Shown: positions 1 to 11,579 of the stretch, one piece after another
Layout of the letters: every line of letters starts with the position of its first letter
Numbering within the stretch: position 1 is the stretch's first letter
Notes under the pieces: model-generated
What the model was told of the DNA's origin: nothing
The model's input: only the letters and a program-made list of their open reading frames with translations
Databases searched by the model: none
Translations under genes and position numbers: made by a program
Source of the DNA: Reclinomonas americana ATCC 50394
Taxonomy: Eukaryota; Jakobida; Jakobea; Jakobida
Length of the DNA stretch: 64,000 nt
Assembly (NCBI GenBank): GCA_048213135.1
Contig: PS015054.1
Location: 133,812-197,811 of the forward strand
Direction: 5' to 3'

Positions 1-109
1 CGGCCGCGACGACGCGTTCGTCGCTAGTCGACTAGTGGTCGGCGGACGACGACGACGACGACGACGACTAGTCGACTAGTCGTACTGTCGTCTCGTTGGT
101 TGGTTGGTC

Positions 110-154
<45 letters not shown>

Positions 155-242
155 CTCTCGCTTTCCCTCCCTCTCTTTCTCTGTCTCTTTTCTTCTGTGT
201 TTCGCGTGTGCTGAGAAGCCGTGTGTGCACACAGTGACGACG
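1..242. repeat. Left-edge simple repeats and palindromes
   Basis: No gene is supported here. The palindrome CTAGTCGACTAG occurs twice, at 24-35 and 68-79. The second copy extends to the 14-bp palindrome ACTAGTCGACTAGT. Between them lies a GAC trinucleotide run at about 45-67. A CT dinucleotide run fills about 111-152. The stretch leads into the first candidate ATG of the SET-domain gene at 243 and is probably its promoter or 5' untranslated region. Confidence 0.7.
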
Positions 243-2779
243 ATGACGAGGCTGGCTTGTCGACATTTGGTGAGAAGACCGTGGAGATCAACAAGTTTCG
301 CGCGCGCATTCTTGTTGGCCTCGTTGTTGTTTTCCGGTGATTGACTCTGCGCAGGCGTCTGAGTCGACTCTACAAGACACTGGCTGTGCCGGGGTTCCTG
401 AACCCACCGGCGTCATCCAGGTGCATTTTGTTGCAGTCGCATGCAGAGGCGCTCCGTGGGGCGTGACCTCACCCTCCGTTCATTGTGCAGAAAGCGCGTC
501 CCGCCGCCGAAGCTCGACAATGACGACGAGGCATCGTCGTCGCCACCGCGCAAACGTGCGGCGCGGCGTGCTAACAGTGGCGGCGCGGAAGGGTTGGCGA
601 ATGGCGACAGTGGTGACGCAGTGACACACATGGACGAGGATGGACCCAAGCAGCGTGCACGAAGGCGGCACTCGACCACTATATCCTACAAGGAGGAGAG
701 TGAGGAGGAGGAGGAGGAAATGATGGAGGACAGCAGTGAGGAGGAGGAGGAGGAAGAGGTGGAAGAAGACGAGGATGGGGACGAGGAGGAGGAAGAGGAA
801 GATGAGGAGGAGGAAGACGATGCCACCGCCACCACCACCACCACAACTGCGACAACGACCACTACCACAGCGGATGCGCCGGCGGCGGCAGCAGCCGATG
901 GAGCCACTCCCAATTGTCACACGCCGGCAAATGGACAGCCTGTGAATGCGGCGAAGAGGAGGAGGCGCAGGAAGCCAAAGACGTTGCGCTGATTGATGTC
1001 ACTCTCACCCGCCGCCGCCTACGTTTTTGGCTTACCTTTTGTGTGCGCAGCGCGGCGGTGGTGGTGTGCACGAAACAGTACGAGATCGAGGGCATCTACG
1101 CGCCTCGCCCCGGCACCGTCCGTCGTGGTCGACCGCTGGTTGTCACAGCTGCTGAATTGGTGGCGAGTGGCGAAGGCCTGCCGACGCCCATCCATCTCGG
1201 CGCCAAGTTGTTGGAGACCACCGTGGATTTCCGCTTGCCTTTCGACTACTGGGCCGAGTTGTGCAACGATTTGAGTGAGGAGGCGGTGCGCAAGAGCCGG
1301 AAGAGTGATGTGGGCCCGTCGCCGTACCAGAAGGTCAGCATCAACGACTACACTTCACGACCGAAGCGCAAGATGGCTGTTGAGGATTGGCCAGTGTGCG
1401 ACTGCGAACCGAGCAGCGGATGCGACGAGGACTGCATCAATCGACGTCTGTGTGTCGAGTGCCACCCCAAGACGTGTCCGTGTGGCGACAAGTGCACCAA
1501 TTCGCACTTCCGCAAGCGCGATTGGGCCAAGCTGGCCATTTGCAAGGTGCTGTGCAATTCTGCCCTCCGCTTCCCATGTTTTGCACTCACACGTCGACGC
1601 AGACGGAACACAAGGGCTGGGGTCTGTTTGCCAAGCAGGACATTCCGGCCGGCCAGTTCATCATCGAATACACGGGCGAAGTGATCTCGATGGACGAGTG
1701 GAAGGATCGCCTGCAAAAGTACCAGAACGAGCGCCACTGCTACTTCCTCAACATCAACAACAGCGAGGTCATTGACGCATCGCGCAAGGGCAATCTCGGC
1801 CGCTTCCTCAATCACTCGTGCGACCCCAATGCCGAGACCCAGAAGTGGGAGCTCGGTGCGGAGAGTCACATTGGCGTGTTTGCTCTCAGCGACATCAAGA
1901 GTGGCGACGAAATCTGCATCGACTACAACTTTGATCGAGTGGGCGAGAAGAAGCAGCAGTGCTTCTGCGGAACAGCCAAGTGTCGCAAGTTCATTGGACC
2001 GAGAGACGAGGCCGCACCGTTGCGTCTCTCCCCCACCTGCAGATGTGACGTGTGTTGTAGCCGAAAAAAACTGCTGGTGTGCACAGTGGCAAGGCAGGAA
2101 CAACCAAGAAAGTGCAGCGACGACGAAGTGCCGACGGCGAGGGTGCAACAGCGGCTGCATACGCGCAAGTGAGGCAGAAGCGCGCCTTGGCGAATCAAAT
2201 CAGTCAGGAGACGGAGCAGCGAGTGGCGGTGTGTGCGACCCAGCCGGCTGACTTGATGCCATGAGCAAACAACTGAATTTTTTTCTCGTCTCTTGCTTGC
2301 AGTACGCCTTGTCGACGAATGTCAAGGCTGCGGCTCTGCGGCAAAAGTACCCGGCACAGCCTGTGGAGGAGCGCCCGCCAGCGGCACCGGCGGCGCCTGC
2401 GGCAGTTGTGAGCTTCGGCAAGAAGCTGGTGCAGGAGATGACCCAATTGGGAATCAACCAGCGTGTGAAGTCCAAGTTGCAGGTGGCGCCGTCACCTGCT
2501 GGCGGCCGTGCTGCTGCTCGCGTTCGACCACGAGCTCCGTTTTTGGTGCGCAATCTGGCGAGCGTGGCAAGCAGTCGACAGCGCGTCATTGGAGAGGTGT
2601 TGGAGAGGAAGCGACAAGAAGAGGAGGATCGGCGCCTTCGTGCCGAATTCGATCCCGAGCTCATGGATCCACTGCTGCGCAAGCAGCTGGAGCGGCTGGA
2701 GCGCCAATGGACTGCCGCCGCCGCCACCGGCAAGAATGGTGGCAGTGGTAGCAGGGGCAGGTGGCGCGGTGGAAACTGA
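243..2779 (+). CDS. SET-domain histone-lysine methyltransferase (AWS-SET-postSET)
   Basis: Multi-exon gene. An acidic low-complexity region (about 680-830) and a basic KRRRRRKPK stretch precede a linker, then a Cys-rich AWS domain (about 1390-1545), a SET domain (about 1605-1950) and a post-SET motif CFCGTAKC near 1960. SET hallmarks are readable: HKGWGLFAKQD, EYTGEV, the cofactor/active-site block RFLNHSCDPN and the IDYNFD tyrosine. AWS plus SET plus post-SET is the arrangement of the ASH1/NSD/SETD2 group, which methylates histone H3, usually Lys36; the exact site is inference. A clear 56-nt intron (1547-1602) separates AWS from SET, and another ends at 1050. A helical, basic tail runs to the stop at 2777. 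The start is unsettled: ATG 243 needs two extra short introns, while ATG 441 reads straight into the acidic exon. Confidence 0.85.
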
Positions 2780-2863
2780 CGGCTGCACGCCTCGCCGTGC
2801 ATCAATCCAATCAACAACAACAACAACAATACAACCTACACACACAATTACACCCTGTATTTT

Positions 2864-4938
2864 TTACTCGAACAGTCCCTCCTCTGCGTCGCCATCTGCA
2901 GCTTCTCCTTCTGCCGCGGCCTCTTGTGGCTCCTCCTGAGCTTGGTGATCACCCTCAACATCCGCATCACCGCCCGTCGGTGCCTCTGCCGGTGCCTCAG
3001 CCGCAGCCGCACCCTCACCCTCCGCTTCTGCTTCTGCCTCGGGTTCGTGTTCGGGAATCGTCTGGTCGAGAGCTGCATGCCGATCGCGCAGTGAGAAGTG
3101 TGAAGTAACGGTGACAACACGCCTCATTTCGCAACTGTGTTCCATGCTGTCTTCCACTATCGTGTGCTGGCCTGATGCTTCGCCACCGCCATCCGCCGCT
3201 GCAATCTCCTCCTCCTCCTCTCCCTCGTGTGTTCCAGCGACGGTGGTGGCAGCCAACTCCTCTCCATCGCCCTCGTCCTCTCGTGCAGATGCCAGCTGTG
3301 CCTCTTGATGTTGCTGCTGCTCGTGCTGTGGCGGCGATGGTGGTGCTGGCGCCTCATGCTCACTGGCGTGCGACTCGTGACGTTGCTCCGAGTGCTGCTG
3401 GTGAGAGTGGCCACCATGATGAGGATGATGATGATGATCACCAACAACCGCCGCTGCCGTCTGGTGGGAAGACGATCCGCGGCCATCATCGTCCACAGTG
3501 TCGAGTGGCTCGGCCTCGAAATCGTCCGGTAGCGCCTCCAGCAGGCCGCCCTGATCGTGTCGTCGCGACTCGTCGGCCACGATCGCCGATTCGAGTCGGT
3601 AATCGTCGCCCATCAACTCCCGAATGGAGGCCGCCACCTGCTTCGTGGTCTCGTCCATGGCCCCGTACGAGGTCACGTACACATCGTAGGCGCGTTGCAA
3701 AAAGTGCACGGCATTGTTTGTGTCATTGATGAAAGCGTACATGAGCCCTGGATGATGATGTGAGTATGAGGAATGACTGTGTGGACAGGCACGCATACAC
3801 ACGTACACGCACCAAGAATGCGGTACACCTTGACGGTGCGCAGATCGTGATCACCAAATTCGTCCTCACGCGCATGGCACACACCATGCAACAAGTCAAT
3901 GCAGAAGGCCGGCTCCTGCCCCTGGAACATTTCCACTGCGCATCATCATCGTACGCGTCAGCCACTGGCCTGGAACGCACAATACAACAACAACAACGGC
4001 GTTCCCTCTCGAGCTCACCCTTGTCCTCCAGCTGACCACCGACGAGCACAGACAAGTAAATGTCGAGTACGCGCTCAAACAGTGCGTGTGCCTCCGACAT
4101 GCGCTGCGCGTGCACAAACGCCTGCCCCAAGTGATAATACTGCACGGCAGTCGACGAGTCCAGCGGTCCCTTCAGCAACGACTGGTAGTAAATGGCTTGC
4201 GACAGCTCATAAAACGCCTTCTCCAGTCGATTCAGTTGCACAAAGAGGAGACCGTAGCCCGTGTGCAGCTCCACACGAATGTGCTCCAGCTTCCCTCCGA
4301 GTTTCAACAGACCCCAGTTGGCCAGCGAGAAGAACTCTTCGGCTTTCTGCAGGCGACCCAGGTCTGCGAAAACGCGTGTGAGATTGCGCGCATGTCCGCA
4401 CAAGAGAGAGTGAGAGACGCACGATAAAAGCAGCGTGCCAGCAGCATCTGCGATCGGATCAGCTCCTCACAGTTGGATGTGAAGAGCTTTTGCGTGAACT
4501 GCAACGTGCGTGTCGCTCCATCCAACGCCACATCGAACTCGCCCACCGTCAGCAGTCGACTGACTTCGGCCTGCGGAGGAAGAACGCAGTAAGAGAGATG
4601 CACGGGCAGAGAAGAGAGACACAAAAGTGATCGCACCTGTGACAACTCAATGATCGCATGCAACCCAAGCTCCGCATTACGCCGCACTCGTCCACGCTCA
4701 ACATCGCTGATGATCTCCGCCAGCGGCGCTGACAGTGTCGCATGCAGCTCATCAAACTTGGCCGCAAGCACGTTCCAATCCACAGACTGTGCGTGTGTCA
4801 CAAAGAGAATGAGAGACTGTGCCCTCTTTTCCGCGCTTGCTCGCTCACTCGCTCGCATGCGCCGAGTCTCACCTGAATGGGCGCATACCCCGAGGAGTCG
4901 TCCAGAGTGCCACTGCGATTGTCGAGCGTCGTCGTCAT
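2864..4938 (-). CDS. TPR protein resembling axonemal ZMYND12, without the MYND finger
   Basis: Starts at ATG 4938 (MTTTLDNRSG...), splices at about 4872 to SVDWNVLAAKFDEL and continues through several short introns. The middle is a run of helical TPR-like units: VALDGATRTLQFTQKLF, LQKAEEFFSLANWGLLKLG, LEKAFYELSQAIYYQSLL and YHLGQAFVHAQRMSEAHALF. A last helix pair follows (AVHFLQRAYDVYVTSYG). Spacing and residues resemble ZMYND12 (TAX-1), a flagellar axoneme protein, better than kinesin light chain, but no MYND zinc cluster is present. The C-terminal exon (2864-3735) is a long acidic, His-, Glu- and Ala-rich tail not expected in that family. The gene diverges from the MoxR-like gene (114 bp between starts) and ends 84 bp from the SET gene. 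A generic TPR scaffold remains possible. Confidence 0.6.
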
Positions 4939-5052
4939 TTCGCGATATGAAACAACGGCAGTGGACAGTGCAATGCGAGACAGTCCACTCGCGCGCCATT
5001 GACTGTCCACACCCTACGAAGTCAAGCAGAGGTGCTTACACTGCGGCACATG
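4939..5052. promoter_or_regulatory. Shared divergent promoter, TPR gene / MoxR-like gene
   Basis: Only 114 bp separate the two opposed start codons (4938 on minus, 5053 on plus), so promoter elements and both 5' leaders must fit here or overlap coding sequence. No TATA-like box is obvious. Confidence 0.4.
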
Positions 5053-8000
5053 GCTCAGAGGTGCGCTCCTCTCTCTCCCTCTCTCCCTCTCTCCCTCTCT
5101 CCCTCTCTCCATCATACACTCACTCTTTGCAATTTGTGCACTCAGTGGCCTGTCATCGCTGCGGCTGCTGCAAAGTGCGCTCTTTGTGTGCGTGACAGCG
5201 GGATGGCCACTGCTGCTGGACGTGGGCGACATTGAGAATTTGGAGACGGAGGATGCCGATGTGGAGAATTTGGTGTACGAGGTGCATTCATACACCCTCT
5301 CTGCTCTCTTCTTTCCTTCTCTCATTCTCACACTCTTTCTGCTTCCTGGCAGGCTGTGCGACAGTTCAGTGGCTCGCTGTGCCACCTGGCATGCCTCGAT
5401 GGTGACATGTCGGTGGAGGACGTGTATCAGTTTGTCTCCGAGGCCATTTCGAAGAAACGCAAACCGCACTTCCTGTCGTCGTACACGCGTGCGAGTGGCA
5501 CTCCTCGCCCAGGTCTGTGTGTGTCTCACGCGTACCGTGTGCTTGTGTCTCTCATATTCGCCAGCAGCCAGTGCCACGGCAACAAGCGCGACAACGACGA
5601 CGACATTGCCTGCGCCGCCGTCCAATCCGCTGCCGGTGACACCGCCACCGCCACCGACGCCACCAGTTCCGCCAGGTGGCATGAATGAGCAGCGGGCTCG
5701 GTCTGCGGCTGTGGCCGCGGCAGCAGCGGCGTCGTTGTCACCCAGACGGCGCGGCAGTGTCACCGTGACCATGTCACCACCGGTGTCGGCGCGACAGCGA
5801 TCTGCACCGGCGCCTCCATTGCCTCTGCCCGAGTCGCCGGCAGCCACCGGAGCTCCCAACTTTCCGCGCTCGCCGTCGCAGGAGCTGGCACTGACCTCTC
5901 GCTTGTTGCAGTTGCACAGTTGCGTGGGTCGACTCTGTGGTCTATCACGGCTGAGTTGCTGACAGTCTGTGCAGACGAAGGCCTTCTTGATTCACCATTG
6001 GCGACGCGGCATGTCTCGTCAGGGGAGTTTGGAGGCGGCGGTGGAGGCGAGGCCAGCGAGCGGCGCAGTGGACGCGTGTCGTTTGCGCACGGTGCGGCCT
6101 CGACTGGTGTTGCCAGCAGCCGCATGCTGCAGAGCGTGGCAACGCCGGTGCCTGTTGTCATCAGTCAGCCGTTTGTGGAGCGACCGATGCGCGCACTGCT
6201 TGCCACGCAGCCGGCCGGTCGGCAGCCAAGTGTGGTAGTTACATTTGATAATGATGATAAGTGTGTGTGCATCATCGACACTCACTTACTCTCCTTCTTG
6301 ACAGCATGGAGCGACGGGAACTGGTTCGCAACGCAGTGCATCCGGGCGCTCCAGTCGTGTGGATTCACCTCGTGGTTAGTCTACAGCAGCTGCTACGCAT
6401 TTCTTTTCTGTCCTGCTCACTCTCTACTCTTCGCTCCTTCGCAGTCGCTGTGCACGGTCGCGTGTGGTCGCGCGATCCACCACGCATCGCCGGCGCCCGA
6501 CGGGATTCTTCAGTAACTGCGGCAGCGCCAGCAGCAGCAGGAGGAGCAGTGGACGTGGAGAGTCTGTTGGTGTGTACGCGATGGTTGTGTGCTGTCCACC
6601 AACAAGCGGCGGATGTGCTCATGGCAGTGCTGTTGTTGTTCTTTATGCAGAGGATCGGACCATCGCGAACCGTGCGTCACTCGGTGCTCCCTCCCTCATC
6701 GACTTCACACTTGATTCTCACAACTACGTGCACACAGACCGTCTCCATCCCGTTCGTGGGACAGCCAACGGTCGGCGGTGCGGCATCGCGCGGACAGCAG
6801 TATTCGCTGCCGGACGACTGGGCCGATGTGCGCTCCGCTGTGCATGAAAGCCGTCGTGTCGTGGATGCCGAGAATGCTTCCTCTGTGGAATCTGGTTCGC
6901 GTTTCCTTCCTTCCTTCCTGTACTCTCGTGATCGCCATCGTTGCTATTGCTCACTGCTGACATTGATGCAGTGCAAAGCGCCGAAGACCGCGATGCCATG
7001 TGCGGTGGCATGTTCAACCATGGTGTGCTACGTGGTGCCAGTGCCGATACGCGCTCGTCGCGTACTGTACAGACATCAGCTGCCGCGGGCTCCGCTTCCA
7101 TTCGCCAGTCGATTCGACAGGGACCCGTGCCGAATCGGCACCTGATGGATCCGGTGGAGCAGGTCAGCATCCGCATGCCGTCGGAGAGCCATCGTTGCGT
7201 GCCACACAATGTCATGGGCTTGAAATGACAGCACACCTCTCAATTTTTCTCCTCTTCTACGCAACAGGGAGCCAGTACTACCGAGGCATGAGTGCAGCAG
7301 CTGCTAGTGTGCTCCACGAGGAGAATGTCGAGCCGGGTCCGGGCGACTGGCAGATTGTTGTCATTGTGCTGGCCAACATTGATCGAGCTAATCTGCGCAC
7401 ACAAGATGGGCTGCTGGAGGTGGGGATGTGCATTCGTCGTCCTCCACTCTTGTTGATGCTGTTCGTGATGCCGACTCTTCCATGCGTGGCAGATGTTGGA
7501 GACTCGCCGAATCGTGTTGCCGGGTGGTCGATTGGTGGAGATTCCGCGCTACGTTGCTTTCGTGGCCACTGCGGGCGCCCAGGCATCGACATGTGTGGAC
7601 ATTAATTTGGTGCGCTTGTTGTGCTTGCCTGCGTTTGCTGCTGCTCGTCGTGTCTGACGCTGCTGCTGCTGCGCGCAGATGGCGCGCTTCACTATGAGTG
7701 TGCCGGTGTCGGATGACCTGTTGCACTTGCCGTCGATTCAGGGTTTCAGTATCGAGGTTACGTTGGGTCGCGTCTTTTCCATGTTGGGGTTTCTCTCTGT
7801 GCTCAGTTGTGGAGTGTGCAGGAATTCGAGGAGCTGCGACAACGCGCCCGCTACGTCGACGTGACACTCGACACGAGCCAGTACATGCGCGATGTGATTT
7901 CGGCCGTACGAAGCGACTTTCGCATCGTGCGTTCGTTCTCGCCGGGTACCTTGCGCCACCTGGAACGCGTAGCACGGTTCGTGCATGATCGGGTTGCTGT

Positions 8001-8383
8001 CTCATTTCATTCGTGTGGTCCTCACAACCGGAAACAACACAGGTACTTGGCAGCCATCGAGTACAGCCCACGGCAGCAGACAGCCAAGATGGTCATCAGC
8101 TTGACGCCGAACCACATCCGACTCGCCGCGCCGTTGGTACTCGCCCACCGCATTCGCCTGGAAGACCGCCGAGCTGCCGGCACTGGTCGTGCACGCGGCA
8201 GCAGTGCGTTTGGAACGCAGACCAAGTTTTCGCGTGGCAACACCACCTCATACGCCAGGTATGTTGTGACACCCGCATACGTGTGTTCCCGCCTGTGCCA
8301 TCTCACGCCATGCGGTCTGCAGTCTGCGCGAGAACCGCTGGCTGGTGGCGAAGCATGTGATGGGCATCCCGCCGCCCATCTGA
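5053..8383 (+). CDS. MoxR/ChlI-type AAA+ protein with degenerate ATP-binding motifs
   Basis: Exon 1 is ATGGCTCAGAG (5053-5063). Its intron ends at 5145 and the frame joins in phase as MAQSGLSSLRLLQSALFV. The text aligns by eye with MoxR-type AAA+ ATPases: GWPLLLDVGDIEN stands where the Walker A loop should be, and WQIVVIVLANIDRAN where Walker B should be. QDGLLEMLETRRIVLPGG follows, then a sensor-1 strand YVAFVATAGA, and the lid helix set ending LTPNHIRLAAPLVLAHRI. The GKT of Walker A, the DE of Walker B and the sensor-1 Asn are all missing, so ATP hydrolysis is unlikely. The middle (about 5600-7200) is long, Pro/Ser/Ala-rich and poorly conserved-looking. Stop at 8381-8383. No partner gene (VWA protein) lies next to it. 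Family assignment is by motif order only. Confidence 0.6.
5066..5110 (+). repeat. CTCTCTCC octamer repeat in intron 1
   Basis: About five tandem copies of a CTCTCTCC-like unit lie inside the first intron of the MoxR-like gene. They may serve as an extended polypyrimidine tract. Confidence 0.8.
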
Positions 8384-8392
8384 GGAGGAGAC

Positions 8393-9955
8393 TCACGCAG
8401 GGTGGCGGAACTCTGTCCACAGTTCCCACAACTCGAGTTCCGGAACGCGGTCGTAGTGGAACATGACGGGCACAGTGCGGAATACTGGGACCCGTCGCCC
8501 CAGCAGCACGATTCGTGTGTGCGGTGGCACCACTGCGTCGTCCATGACCGCATCATCGTCCTCCTGTACGACTGGAGCTGGCGATTCGCCGTCGTCGTAC
8601 TCATCCAGTTGCACAAAGTGTGACTGTGGTGACCGACACGAAGTGAGAAACAATCATTGCAATGAAAACGTGGTATCTCACCAGAAAGTGGGAGTGCGAG
8701 CGACTGGTGGCCGCACAGTCGAGCAGCGTGAAATTAACGCGTTTCTCCAGCGACACGAAGAGCACGCGAGATGGTCGCTCCCACAGCATGCGTCGCACGG
8801 CATCGAAGAATTGGTTGGTGAGGACGTCCTCGTACACCACTGTTGATGGGCGGAAGGAGTCAGCTCTGCAACAGAGGATTCTCATTGCAGCACATACCGT
8901 CGGCCGCAAACAGTACGTCCACTTGCTGCCACTCCTCCACATCGCTCTCTGTCCATCCGTACGGGCCGACTTGCTCTGCGAGAGCAACACCGACTGGTGA
9001 GGTGAAATGAATGCGTGATTGTGAGAAACAGAAGCAGCGACAACCAACCTGGGGTGGGAAAACTGTCGTGCGACCAGTCGAGGAGTCGCGGAAGCAAGCA
9101 GCGCTTCACGGAACCGTCTCCAGCGGCCGCATCGTTGAGCTCAATGTTCAACGCCGCCACATGCATGATGTTCTCGGTGTAGTCTGCACTCCCCGCATGG
9201 TTCAGCCACGCCACACAGAGGACAGAAGCAGTGGAGACACACACCAGTGACAAACACGCGGCTGGCGCCACTGTGCGCCAGTGCCACCGAAACCATGCCT
9301 GTTCCGGCACCAAGCTCACAGCAGCGTGCTCCACTGAATCGTTTGGCATTATACAGCACAAACGACGACAACAGCAGCGCGCCGCGCCACACCTGCAAGC
9401 CGACATTGTCGAGCGTGGTCAACATCGAGTGCGCCACAGTGATGACACCTGGGGGGTGTCAGAGACCGACCGACAAGTGGTGAGCAGAGGCAGCAGAGCA
9501 GCGACGAAACCTCGCGTGGTCAGGCCATCGTCGCGCGGAATCACCAGATCACCATCGTCGTCGACCTCTGCACAAACACACACACATGCACATGAGGTGC
9601 GGGGATGAGCAAAGCATACACAAACACGCTCACCAGCAGCAGACAAGTCCGCCAACGCGACTCTGCCTGGCTGCGTCTCATCGACGAACGCGTACTCGAA
9701 GCGAGACACATGCAGCTCATCGCCATCAAGCGTCCCTGAGAGAGAGACACACGCACACGAACACACAGAAACGCAGAGTGTAAGGCACTGCAAGAAGGAA
9801 CACACGCACACATTATACCTTGCATCCACCGCGTGCCCTCTGCCTCGTCGGCATACTCATTCAGCGTGGGTGGAGGGCGACTGCTGATGTGCACCTCCGA
9901 AAGAAAGCGATCCGCAGTGGACAACGACGATGACGACGACGCAGAAGAGGCCATG
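8393..9955 (-). CDS. METTL22-like protein-lysine methyltransferase
   Basis: ATG at 9955 begins MASSASSSSSLSTADRFLSE. Splicing then gives DGDELHVSRFEYAFVDETQPG and the SAM-binding exon with GLQVWRGALLLSSFVL and motif I CCELGAGTGMVSVAL (about 9280-9400). Later exons carry VYEDVLTNQFFDAVRRML and LFVSLEKRVNFTLLD. The C-terminus PVMFHYDRVPELELWEL ends at the stop 8393-8395. The conserved V-W-x-G-A-L block before motif I and the long N-terminal arm are typical of METTL22, a family-16 lysine methyltransferase; the substrate here is unknown. A longer in-frame N-terminus with a GTG start at 10050 is less likely because it would overlap the divergent FRA10AC1 coding exon. The stop lies 9 bp from the convergent MoxR-like stop. 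Confidence 0.75.
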
Positions 9956-10000
9956 TGAGATGAGTTGTCCTCATCGTCCTCCGACCACCTTTGTTCAAAG
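9956..10000. promoter_or_regulatory. 45-bp divergent promoter, METTL22-like / FRA10AC1
   Basis: Opposed ATGs at 9955 and 10001 leave 45 bp. This is too little for two separate core promoters, so the transcripts probably overlap at their 5' ends or share one nucleosome-free site. Confidence 0.4.
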
Positions 10001-11430
10001 ATGGCTGGGCGACGAGGACGCGACGACCCTCTCTCCTCATCAACAACCACGGGCGCGTACTCTGCGCACCTCTCTGATCACATTCGCGATGCGTACCGCG
10101 AACGCCCAGCTGCGCGCGCGCCACCTCCTCCTCCACCCGTGGACAAGCAAGCCAAGTAGTTGCGCGCGACTCACACACACTCCCTCCCTCTCTGTGAGGC
10201 CATGAAGTGGTGTTGACTTGTGCACAGTTACGATGGTCCCGTGCACATGAATGCGTGGCAGCGACATCAGCAGATGATGAGTGATTACATGACTTACTAT
10301 GGAGGAGCGCGGCATGCGGCGGCACTGGCGTTGCGGGCGCCTCCGGTGGCCCCGAGCAAGACAGACGCCGATGTGCTGCGTGCAGAGTACAGATTCATCC
10401 GGACCGAGGCCGACAATGATGATGCGCGCTGGGAGAAGCGACTGGCCAAAAAGTACTACGATCGCCTCTTCAAGGAGTACTGCATCGCCGATCTGTCACG
10501 CTACAAGGAGGGGAAAGTGCGTGTGTGTTTGTGCGCACATGCAGCAAGCGAGTGAGTCTCTCGCTCTCAGTCTGACTCTCTCTGAGCATGCACTCGCAGA
10601 TCGGTCTCCGGTGGCGCACCGAAGAAGAGGTGGTCGCCGGCATCGGGCAGTTCTCGTGTGCCAACAAAAAGTGTCATGCGCGCGACGACTTGCACACTTT
10701 CGAGGTCCCATTCGCGTACCAGGAGGCGGGCGAACGCAAGTCGGCGCTGGTCAAGTGTCGTCTGTGCCCCGAGTGCAGCTTCAAGCTCAACTACCAGTCG
10801 CTGCGGCGAAAGAGGCGCGAGGCCAAGCAGCTGCGCCGGAAGACGCGAAAAGAGCGCCGGCGGAGACGACGACGGGGCGAGGAGGAAGTGCCCGACAAGA
10901 AGGAGGAAGAGGAGGAGGAGGAGGAGGTGACGCTGAGAAAGCGCAGGAAATTGGCTTCGGGTGAGAGTGCCAAGGGCGAGGAGGAGGCCGACGCGGCAGC
11001 AGCAGCCGAAGTGGAGGAGCAATCGGAGAAGAGAACCCGTCGCGCTCGCAGCGTGGACAGCAGCAGTAGCAGCGCCAGCAGTGGCGACGAGGACGAGGAT
11101 GAGGACGCTGGGCGGGGTAGGGATGCGGAGGAGCCGAGTCTGAAGAAGGAGTGGAAGAAGCAGTTGGACGAGGTGCGACGCAAGGAGGAGGTTGTGCGAC
11201 GGCAGAAAGGTTTGATGGTGTTGCGCTGCAGCTGCTGCTGTCTCTCGCTCTCCACTTCTCACCTCGCACGTCGACAGAGGAGGCCAGCGAAAAATGGAGT
11301 CGACCACCCGATATCGAGAAGGCCAAGGAGGAAGAGTGGGAGGCAAGTTTGTTTGTTTGTTTTCGCGTGGCCTTATCATCACCTCACATGGTCTCTGTCG
11401 CAGGATTACTTCTCGAGCATGTTTCCATGA
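10001..11430 (+). CDS. FRA10AC1: FRA10AC1 homologue (spliceosome-associated)
   Basis: Exon 1 (ATG 10001) ends at about 10156 and joins the second exon to read QANYDGPVHMNAWQRHQ. The family core is unmistakable: YMTYYGGARH, a DADVLRAEYRFI segment, WEKRLAKKYYDRLFKEYC and IADLSRYKEGK. After an intron ending at about 10601 come GLRWRTEEEVVAGIGQFSC, HTFEVPFAYQEAGE and ALVKCRLCPECSFKLNYQ, with Cys pairs likely binding zinc. The tail is a long Lys/Arg/Glu coiled region, ending through two small exons (EKWSRPPDIEKAKEEEWE, then DYFSSMFP) at the stop 11428-11430. In human, FRA10AC1 is nuclear and found with late-stage spliceosomes. The charged tail is longer than I expect for the family. Confidence 0.92.
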
Positions 11431-11579
11431 ACAAAACAAGTGCATTATCATTTTCTCAATTCATCACTCGGCTGGCGCACGAGGTATTTCGGCAAGGTGG
11501 CCACTCAGATCACTGCGAGGCGAGTGAGCGACACTGACGTGGTGGTGGCGTGTGGAGTGTGTCCAGCTACATACAGTAC

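Noticed and set aside
480-920. Minus-strand Leu/Ser/Val-rich open frames opposite the SET gene's acidic exon
   Set aside because: Antisense of GAG/GAA runs gives Leu or Ser runs automatically. No splice continuity or homology.
10001-10050. METTL22-like start at the upstream GTG 10050
   Set aside because: GTG starts are not expected in a nuclear eukaryotic gene, and the extension would overlap the FRA10AC1 first coding exon. ATG 9955 is preferred.
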